From positions 1 to 55,200 of the forward strand of contig CACHMU010000007.1 of the NCBI GenBank assembly GCA_902581045.1: a DNA stretch of 55,200 nucleotides, written 5' to 3'. The notes beneath the pieces were generated by a model. It saw only the letters and a program-made list of their open reading frames with translations. It searched no databases and was not told the origin of the DNA. The first letter of the stretch is position 1. Every line of letters begins with the position of its first letter. The DNA is from an uncultured Fidelibacterota bacterium. Its GTDB lineage: Bacteria > Fidelibacterota > Marinisomatia > Marinisomatales > TCS55. The position numbers and the translations under genes were made by a program. Below, piece by piece: positions 49,611 to 55,200 of the stretch.

Positions 49611-50735
49611 ATAATCAAAAACAGTAAGTCCATAAATATTCTGATAATATTAAGTGTTATTATATCTGGATGTGATAGTAATAAGATTATAAATCCAAAG
49701 GGTTACAATACAGAAAATATAATTTTAATAACCCTTGATGGTGTTAGGTGGGAAGAAGTATTTACTGGAGCCGACCCAAATATTATTAATAATGACACGC
49801 TTGTGGTTGATGTTGATAAAACAAAAAAGAATTATTGGGATGATAATGATTTTCAACGTCGAAAGAAGCTAATGCCATTCCTGTGGTCAACGATTTTTGA
49901 GAATGGACAAATCTATGGTAATAAATTCAAGGGTAGTTCAATGGAGTTAACAAATCCATACCTTTTTTCTTATCCTGGTTATAGTGAATTACTTACTGGA
50001 TTTAGCGATGATAGTGTTAATAGTAACGATAAGAAATATAACCCCAATAAGAATGTTTTAGAATTTATGAATGAAAAAGATGGCTTCAGAAATAACGTTG
50101 CAGCTTTTGCCTCATGGGATGTTTTTGATTGGATAATTAATAATCAACGAAACTCATTCACCATTAATTCAGGCGCATACCCTCTTGAAGATAAAATAAT
50201 TACGGTTAAACAAAGATGGATGAATTCATTTATTTCAGAAATTCCGTACCCTGGATATGGGCGCGGAGTACGCTGGGATGTTTTTACATATGAATATGCT
50301 TTCGAATATTTGAAATTGAATAAACCAAGAATTTTATATATATCATTTGATGAAACTGATGGATTTGCACATGATATAAAGTATGATAAATATCTTTATG
50401 GTATTAATCGTTTGGATAGATATATCAAAAACTTTTGGACTTGGATTCAATCAAATGAAAAGTACAAAAATAAAACTACTATGATTATAACAACAGATCA
50501 TGGTAGAGGAAAGTATAAAGATAATAAGTGGGGAAGCCATGGTGCAAGTGTGCCAAATGCAAAGTATATATGGTCTGCAATCATAGGTCCTGATACACCT
50601 GCTCAAGGTGAAATAACTGAATCAAATGATATATATATGAATCAGGTTGCTGCAACAATCACTCATTTATTAGGTTATGATTATTCAACGAACTCAGAAT
50701 CTGGATCAGTTATTTACAATATGATATCAAATTGA
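49611..50735 (+). CDS. Alkaline-phosphatase-superfamily lipoprotein, start codon unresolved
   Basis: The first ordinary start codon is GTG 49803, but the frame is open upstream to 49599 and contains a full lipoprotein signal (IKNSKSINILIILSVIISGC, Cys codon 49671) plus the metal-binding start of the domain, ILITLDGVRWEEVFTGAD. The gene therefore begins at a non-standard codon, most likely ATA 49611. The domain is nearly complete: nucleophile region NPYLFSYPGYSELLTG, FDETDGFAHD (Asp/His ligands) and ITTDHGRG. It should be a phosphatase, phosphodiesterase or sulfatase on the envelope, with the substrate unknown. It ends one base before the convergent DUF2231 gene. Confidence 0.75.
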   Translation: MIKNSKSINILIILSVIISGCDSNKIINPKGYNTENIILITLDGVRWEEVFTGADPNIINNDTLVVDVDKTKKNYWDDNDFQRRKKLMPFLWSTIFENGQIYGNKFKGSSMELTNPYLFSYPGYSELLTGFSDDSVNSNDKKYNPNKNVLEFMNEKDGFRNNVAAFASWDVFDWIINNQRNSFTINSGAYPLEDKIITVKQRWMNSFISEIPYPGYGRGVRWDVFTYEYAFEYLKLNKPRILYISFDETDGFAHDIKYDKYLYGINRLDRYIKNFWTWIQSNEKYKNKTTMIITTDHGRGKYKDNKWGSHGASVPNAKYIWSAIIGPDTPAQGEITESNDIYMNQVAATITHLLGYDYSTNSESGSVIYNMISN

Positions 50736-50736
50736 T

Positions 50737-51174
50737 TTAATGTCTTCCTACTCCATGTGACCAAACTAACGTACCTCCAAGGTAAGCTGTAAAAAATACA
50801 GCACAGACTAATAAAAATAAAAAAGCAAAAGCGATGATATCAATGCGCCTATCATCTTTATAATTATAAAATAAATACATCCAAAAAATAAAAAAAATAA
50901 TTGATCCCCAGGTAACCACATTACCAAATATTTCATGCTGATTCATTAAGTTGGTCACCTCAGTTGAATAATTTTTTTCAGTAGCTTTTTTAAGTTCCCA
51001 TTCTCCAGTTATTGAGGAAAATATTGAAAATATCGCTGATAAACCAACTAACCATAAGCCGGTTGTTTTATGAATCCAATTTGATTTAATTAGATGTATT
51101 GTATGAAGAATAAACGCACCAAAAATAAATGCAATTGGGAAATGAACTAGGAAAGGATGTAAAGTAAAAGACAT
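50737..51174 (-). CDS. DUF2231-type integral membrane protein
   Basis: This 145-residue protein has four helices and begins with MSFTLHPFLVHFPIAFIFGAF, the HPxxVHFPIAF signature of DUF2231. Conserved His residues in the membrane suggest a haem or metal role, but the function is not known. It ends next to the convergent AP-superfamily gene. Confidence 0.8.
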   Translation of the reverse strand: MSFTLHPFLVHFPIAFIFGAFILHTIHLIKSNWIHKTTGLWLVGLSAIFSIFSSITGEWELKKATEKNYSTEVTNLMNQHEIFGNVVTWGSIIFFIFWMYLFYNYKDDRRIDIIAFAFLFLLVCAVFFTAYLGGTLVWSHGVGRH

Positions 51175-51203
51175 TATATCAATTTAATTAATATAATTTT
51201 TTG

Positions 51204-51275
51204 TAGCCCGTAGGGGAATCGAACCCCTGTTGCAGGAATGAAAATCCTGAGTCCTAACCACTAGACGAACGGGCC
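51204..51275 (-). tRNA. tRNA-Glu (anticodon TTC)
   Basis: On the minus strand, the 72-nt cloverleaf reads GGCCCGT acceptor, CGTCTAGTGGTTAGGAC D region, anticodon stem/loop AGGATTTTCATTCCT with TTC, T arm AGGGGTTCGATTCCCCT, and ACGGGCT with a G-U first pair. The discriminator is A. CCA is not encoded. Confidence 0.96.
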
Positions 51276-51351
51276 ACTAATTATAAAAAACTATCTTTAA
51301 AGCGGTTGCAAAATTAGATGTCCTAATCATTAATCAGCAAACTTTAAAATA

Positions 51352-51666
51352 TTAATTTTCTTTTACATCAAGGATGTCAAGAAGCTCACCTTTTTGATGT
51401 AATTCCATTGTAATGTCGGCTCCTCCAATTAGCTTCCCCTTAACAAAAAGTTGAGGTATCGTTGGCCAACCTGATTGCTCAGATAATTGGATCCGAATTT
51501 CAGGATCTACAAGTATATTAATATCTTTATATTCCACTCCATAGTGGTTTAGAATTTGTACTACTTGATTTGAAAATCCACACATCGGCATATCCTTTGT
51601 ACCTTTCATGTAGAGTATAATCGGATTTTCTGCTATATCATTTTTAATTTGTTCTTTTAAGTCCAT
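51352..51666 (-). CDS. grxD: Monothiol glutaredoxin, Grx4 family (CGFS)
   Basis: I start at ATG 51666 (MDLKEQIKNDIAENPI), which overlaps the bolA stop by one base; the upstream in-frame extension would lie inside bolA. The 104-residue protein has the active site C29-G-F-S32 in KGTKDMPMCGFSNQ, WPTIPQLFVKGKLIGGADI and the C-terminal E-L. Grx4 proteins bind glutathione-ligated [2Fe-2S] clusters and pass them to acceptors, working with BolA. Translational coupling with bolA here supports that partnership. Confidence 0.95.
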   Translation of the reverse strand: MDLKEQIKNDIAENPIILYMKGTKDMPMCGFSNQVVQILNHYGVEYKDINILVDPEIRIQLSEQSGWPTIPQLFVKGKLIGGADITMELHQKGELLDILDVKEN

Positions 51667-51923
51667 TAATTTTCCTGCGGATTGTTTTTTTCCCATTCTT
51701 TAGTTGAAAATGTTTTTAATTGAAGAGCGTGAATTTCTCTTGTCATATGATCTCCAATAGCACTATAAACTTTTTGATGCTGTTCAATTAAAGATAAGCC
51801 ATCAAATGAAGAGCTAATTACAATAGCGCTAAAATGATCTTTTGTGCCTGTTGTATCAACCACTTCTATTTTAGCACCTGGAATACCGTTCTCAATTAAT
51901 AGTTTTACCTCTTCAGGTTCCAT
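51666..51923 (-). CDS. bolA: BolA-family protein
   Basis: This 85-residue protein has the BolA pattern MEPEEVKLLIENGIPGAKIEVVD, HFSAIVISSSFDGLSLIEQHQKVYSAIGDHMTREIHALQL. His in DHFSA and in IHALQL are likely cluster ligands when bound to Grx4. It is coupled to the downstream Grx4 gene by a TAATG overlap, matching the known BolA-Grx [2Fe-2S] complex. Confidence 0.94.
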   Translation of the reverse strand: MEPEEVKLLIENGIPGAKIEVVDTTGTKDHFSAIVISSSFDGLSLIEQHQKVYSAIGDHMTREIHALQLKTFSTKEWEKNNPQEN

Positions 51924-52035
51924 TTCAACCTTGCTTATTATAATGTAAATTTAATTTATCTATTAGTATTATTAAAACAAATCAATTGATTAAAGATCTT
52001 TAATCAATAAAACATTTATTAAATTTCATACTTAA

Positions 52036-52809
52036 ATGAAGCTATATAGTTGGAATGTAAATGGCATTCGTGCCGCTGAAAAAAAAGGATTCTTAAATTG
52101 GCTAGACGAAGTACAGCCAGATATCCTTTGTGTCCAAGAGACAAAAGCAAAGATCGACCAGTTAGGTTCATCGTTAATTGAGGATCATGGATATCATACA
52201 TTTTGGCATTCTGCAATAAAACCTGGTTATAGTGGAGTAGCTACATTTTCTAAAGAGAAGCCACACTTTGTACAAGAAGGTTTAGGCATAGAAAGGTTTG
52301 ATTCAGAGGGACGTGTTTTGCTTACTGAACATGATGATTTTTTACTTTATAATATATATTTCCCAAATGGTCAGAAAGACGATGTTCGCCTAAATTATAA
52401 ATTAGATTTTTACGATGAACTATTGCCCATAATTAATGAACAAGTAGATAGTGGGAACAATGTAATTGTAACTGGTGATTGGAATACTGCTCATCATCCA
52501 ATTGATTTAGCACGGCCAAAAGAAAATGTTAAAACATCAGGGTTTATGCCCATAGAAAGAGAAAAGTTAGATACTTATGTTTCAAATGGATGGGTTGATA
52601 CTTTTCGACATTTCCATGCTGAGCCTAATCGCTATACTTGGTGGACGTATAGATTCGGGGCGAGGGAAAGGAATGTTGGTTGGCGTATAGATTATTTTTT
52701 TACAAATGAAACATTTATTGATCAGCTTGAAGATGCAGATATTCATGATAATATAATGGGCTCAGATCATTGCCCGGTATCAATCACTTTAAAAAAAGGT
52801 GGAATCTAA
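52036..52809 (+). CDS. xth: Exodeoxyribonuclease III (AP endonuclease)
   Basis: This 257-residue enzyme of the endonuclease/exonuclease/phosphatase fold begins with MKLYSWNVNGIRAAEKKGFL (Asn7 ligand) and has ILCVQETKA (Glu metal ligand), VTGDWNTAH, RIDYFFTNE and the terminal GSDHCPVSI catalytic His. It cuts DNA at abasic sites and degrades 3' ends in base-excision repair. It is convergent with hemW, with one base between the two genes. Confidence 0.95.
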   Translation: MKLYSWNVNGIRAAEKKGFLNWLDEVQPDILCVQETKAKIDQLGSSLIEDHGYHTFWHSAIKPGYSGVATFSKEKPHFVQEGLGIERFDSEGRVLLTEHDDFLLYNIYFPNGQKDDVRLNYKLDFYDELLPIINEQVDSGNNVIVTGDWNTAHHPIDLARPKENVKTSGFMPIEREKLDTYVSNGWVDTFRHFHAEPNRYTWWTYRFGARERNVGWRIDYFFTNETFIDQLEDADIHDNIMGSDHCPVSITLKKGGI

Positions 52810-52810
52810 T

Positions 52811-53941
52811 TTAAATCATAAGATCGACTGCAATTGCATCAGAAAAAGCGAATCCTTTGTTAGTTAATTTTAATCTATCCTTTTCAAATATAAAATAATT
52901 ACCCCATTTAATTTGATTTTCTTCAATCGATTTTTTGACTGATTTTTTAAATTTATTTGGAATTCGATTTAAATTTATTCCATCACTAATTCTTAATCCA
53001 AATCCAATTAATTCATTTGTAAAATTTTTTTCAGAAAAATCTTCGCTAAAATCTATTGGAGTTTTTCCTTCTTTAATTAACCTAATATATTTATCCAAAC
53101 TTCGCACATTAGAATACCTTTTTTCACCATCAAAGCTATGTGCAGATGGACCAAAAGATAAATATGGATTAATTTTCCAATAGTGAATATTGTGCATGCA
53201 TTCTCTATTTGGTTTTTTCCAATTTGAAATTTCATATTGTACAAAGTTGTTATTAGAAAGAGATGATTGAGTCCATTCATAGTAATTAATGCTTTCATCA
53301 TCACTTGGCATAGTAATTGCGCCATCAGCAACGTATCGAAAGAGTTTTGTATTTTTTTCAACTGTTAAGGAATAGCAAGATATGTGATCCGGTTGTAGAT
53401 CAATCACTTTTTGGAGATCACGCTTCCAAATATCTATTGTTTGATTTGGGATATTATATATTAAATCACAGTTTATATTATTATATCCGGCTTTTCGTGC
53501 ATTCTCAAAAGTAGTTATTACATCACTTGGGCTATGATTGCGGGTTAAAAAATTTAATAATTCTGGTTCTAATGATTGCACACCAATGGATAATCTATTT
53601 ATTCCTAAATCATGGAACTCTTTTAAGCTTTCCATTTCTGCTTCTCCAGGGTTTGCTTCAATAGTGAATTCAACGACCTTTGATATATCAAATTTTTCTG
53701 ATAATGTGTTTATTAATTTTATTATTAGATCAGGATGAATTAGACTAGGAGTACCGCCCCCAATAAAAATCGTATTTATCTTCCATTTACTTGTGTCAAT
53801 AGGGCATAATTGAATTTCTTTTAATAAAGCCTTGAAAAAACTAGGAATATCATCATCGCGTTCAGTTATAGAATAGAAATCACAATACATGCACTTTATA
53901 CGACAAAATGGAATGTGTATATAAAGACCAGCCGTTGGCAT
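52811..53941 (-). CDS. hemW: HemW-type radical SAM protein (haem chaperone)
   Basis: This 376-residue radical SAM protein has CRIKCMYCDFYS (C13, C17, C20) for the 4Fe-4S cluster, the following IFIGGGTPSLI, EANPGE and GVQSLEP, and LIYNIPNQTIDIW. The C-terminal HemN domain carries SFGPSAHSFDGEKRYSNV and NELIGFGLRISDGINL. HemW proteins are haem chaperones rather than the coproporphyrinogen oxidases they are often named after. The GroES-like gene lies 13 bp upstream. Confidence 0.92.
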   Translation of the reverse strand: MPTAGLYIHIPFCRIKCMYCDFYSITERDDDIPSFFKALLKEIQLCPIDTSKWKINTIFIGGGTPSLIHPDLIIKLINTLSEKFDISKVVEFTIEANPGEAEMESLKEFHDLGINRLSIGVQSLEPELLNFLTRNHSPSDVITTFENARKAGYNNINCDLIYNIPNQTIDIWKRDLQKVIDLQPDHISCYSLTVEKNTKLFRYVADGAITMPSDDESINYYEWTQSSLSNNNFVQYEISNWKKPNRECMHNIHYWKINPYLSFGPSAHSFDGEKRYSNVRSLDKYIRLIKEGKTPIDFSEDFSEKNFTNELIGFGLRISDGINLNRIPNKFKKSVKKSIEENQIKWGNYFIFEKDRLKLTNKGFAFSDAIAVDLMI

Positions 53942-53954
53942 GGAAAAATAAAAA

Positions 53955-54335
53955 TTAATCAGCTAAACTATTTATATCATCCCTAATCAATATTAAAATA
54001 GCTGATTGGGGAACAATTAGAAAATCATCATTTTCAATTTTGACTTCTATGGATGCTTTATTTAAAAACAATGCCATATCGCCAACATCTGCTTGCGGTG
54101 GAATATATTTCACCGAGTTATTATTATTGCTGGACCATGGTTCTTCAATGTCATCATCAGGGTTTCCTAATGGTATGCCTGGACCAACTTCAACGACCAC
54201 CCCACTCAGAATCTCTTGTTTTTCTACGACACTTGGAGGCAGATAAAGTCCAGCTTTAGATTTTTTTTCACCACGATCTGGCCTAATTAAAATCCTATCT
54301 CCGACAACAAGAATCTCTTTGTTTTTACTTCTCAT
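53955..54335 (-). CDS. GroES-like co-chaperonin family protein
   Basis: This 126-residue protein has the Cpn10 fold: VVGDRILIRPDRGEKKSKAGLYLPP (mobile-loop region), GVVVEVGPGIPLG, VGDMALFLNKASIEVKIENDDFLIVPQSAILILI. An insert around residues 64-83 (NPDDDIEEPWSSNNNNSV) is longer than in standard 97-residue GroES, and no groEL lies beside it. It may be a second, specialised co-chaperonin. It precedes hemW on the same strand. Confidence 0.82.
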   Translation of the reverse strand: MRSKNKEILVVGDRILIRPDRGEKKSKAGLYLPPSVVEKQEILSGVVVEVGPGIPLGNPDDDIEEPWSSNNNNSVKYIPPQADVGDMALFLNKASIEVKIENDDFLIVPQSAILILIRDDINSLAD

Positions 54336-54419
54336 GTTAGAAATTAAGTATGTTTATTTGGTTAGTACAAGTCGCATGAAAATATTGAAAAATTAGATTT
54401 TAGAAGCGAAATTTACCGA

Positions 54420-54848
54420 ATGGATGTTCAATTAAAGATTGTAAAAACTAATTCTGATAAGGAGCTAGTAATCAATATTAGAAAAGAGGTCTTTATCGAA
54501 GGGCTCAATATACCTGAGCATTTAGAAATTGATTCAAATGAAGAAAGTGCTATATATATATTGGCTCAAGTAGATGGGAAATCTGTAGGTACAGCTAGAT
54601 GGAGAGAAACAGATGAAGGAACAAAATTAGAACGCTTTGCTGTTTTAAATGAATATAGGTCCTGCGGAATTGGAACTAAGATGACTAAGTTTATTATAAA
54701 TAAATTAAAAGACTCTAAATTGATTTATTTAAATGCACAAAGCTCAGCTATTCCTTTTTATGAAAAATTAGGATTTAAACCCATTGGTCCAAGATTTAGA
54801 GAAGTTGATATTGAGCATCAAAAAATGATTTTTCCTAAGAATAACTAG
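54420..54848 (+). CDS. GNAT-family N-acetyltransferase
   Basis: This 142-residue GNAT protein has IRKEVFIEGLNIPEHLEID at the N-terminus, VGTARWRETDEGTKLERFAV and the acetyl-CoA pyrophosphate-loop motif YRSCGIGTKM, then IYLNAQSSAIPFYEKLGF. It resembles the ElaA-like/YitI group. The substrate is unknown. It is divergent from the GroES-like gene with 84 bp between starts. Confidence 0.88.
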   Translation: MDVQLKIVKTNSDKELVINIRKEVFIEGLNIPEHLEIDSNEESAIYILAQVDGKSVGTARWRETDEGTKLERFAVLNEYRSCGIGTKMTKFIINKLKDSKLIYLNAQSSAIPFYEKLGFKPIGPRFREVDIEHQKMIFPKNN

Positions 54849-54933
54849 CCTAAAGCAGTCGTTTTACTATCATAAATTTCCACTTATATTCTAGCTAATT
54901 TGGATAATCTAAATACTAAATAAATAAAATATC

Positions 54934-55200
54934 ATGACTGGTTCAATTTACCGTCGAATGGGACAGCTATTGTTCCATTTTTGGCCATATATACTTATCT
55001 CTTCTATCTCAGCAGTAATTTTTGTACTGTTGAATAGTATCTCTATTTGGTTAACGGCATCATTTATTAATAATGTTTTAACAGATTTTGACAAAATTGT
55101 TCAATCCCAATCAGAATGGGCTTCTAAAACAACTCTTACTGCTAATGAAAAACTGAAATATTGGACCAATTTATTTATTTTGAGAGATACACCTACACAA
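54934..55200 (+). CDS. ABC exporter (permease-ATPase type), N-terminal part only
   Basis: The frame opens at ATG 54934 and runs off the right edge (89 residues seen). It has MTGSIYRRMGQLLFHFWPYI, the first transmembrane helix (LISSISAVIFVLLNSISIWLTASFI) and a periplasmic linker. The pattern resembles the start of MsbA-like half transporters, but no ATPase motif is visible in the part shown. Confidence 0.65.
   Translation, partial: MTGSIYRRMGQLLFHFWPYILISSISAVIFVLLNSISIWLTASFINNVLTDFDKIVQSQSEWASKTTLTANEKLKYWTNLFILRDTPTQ

Noticed and set aside
1-55200. CRISPR arrays, insertion sequences, phage genes, integrases or attachment sites
   Set aside because: I saw no regularly spaced repeats, transposase or integrase motifs, or structural phage genes; both tRNA genes lack flanking duplications.

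Overview
The window is AT-rich, gene-dense bacterial DNA. It looks like a marine member of the FCB superphylum, plausibly a Marinimicrobia (SAR406)-like genome; this is inferred from gene content, not measured. The pointers are three TonB-dependent receptors with carboxypeptidase-regulatory-like N-termini, two of them followed by DUF4249 lipoproteins; a Big_5 Ig-like lipoprotein; a DUF5916 outer-membrane protein; signal peptides ending in GQ/AQ/SQ; EF-G-like and Grx4/BolA genes; weak Shine-Dalgarno use; and many TTG/GTG starts.

Layout. 1-3531 (minus): tyrosine catabolism (Lrp/AsnC regulator, HisC-type aminotransferase, HPPD, fumarylacetoacetase running off the left edge). 3660-12154 (plus): sfsA, Ig-like lipoprotein, mannose-1-P guanylyltransferase, EF-G-like GTPase, HIT hydrolase, and a two-TM micro-membrane protein coupled to an SSS symporter. 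12229-12553: tRNA-Asn and an orphan structured RNA candidate with its own promoter and terminator. 12597-15467: metallopeptidase/TolB/barrel fusion. 15531-20013: a metal-handling locus of His-rich secreted proteins, a ZnuD-like receptor and a convergent outer-membrane protein whose N-terminus holds two in-frame TGA codons (UxxU). 20096-22763: ALDH, secreted MsrB, MerC, a Cys-rich micropeptide and an msrB relic. 22764-33748: TonB/DUF4249 pair, AlkB-type hydroxylase, glutaredoxin, aminotransferase, DUF885 peptidase, NSS transporter, M20 hydrolase.

33823-43521: carotenoid and light/oxidative-stress region. crtI-crtB, a DUF5916 protein and a DoxX-like protein are followed by an SDR, a pyrimidine-dimer-glycosylase-like protein, a CarH-type MerR regulator, SRPBCC and NDUFA9-like proteins, and a peroxiredoxin whose peroxidatic residue is encoded by TGA (selenocysteine). 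Tandem 9-bp repeats lie before both the SDR and the regulator gene. 43502-50735: a second TonB/DUF4249 pair, an S9 peptidase and an alkaline-phosphatase-superfamily lipoprotein. 50737-55200: DUF2231, tRNA-Glu, Grx4-BolA, exonuclease III, HemW, GroES-like, GNAT and the start of an ABC exporter.

The strongest unusual signal is the pair of TGA-interrupted genes. In both, a small hairpin (TTGCGGGTTCCGCGA and TTGCCAGTTGGCGA) follows the TGA, with its loop exactly 17 nt downstream, as expected for bacterial SECIS elements. One is a Sec-peroxiredoxin. The other appears to be an outer-membrane protein whose mature N-terminus would begin Sec-Ala-Leu-Sec, which I do not recognise as a described selenoprotein family.
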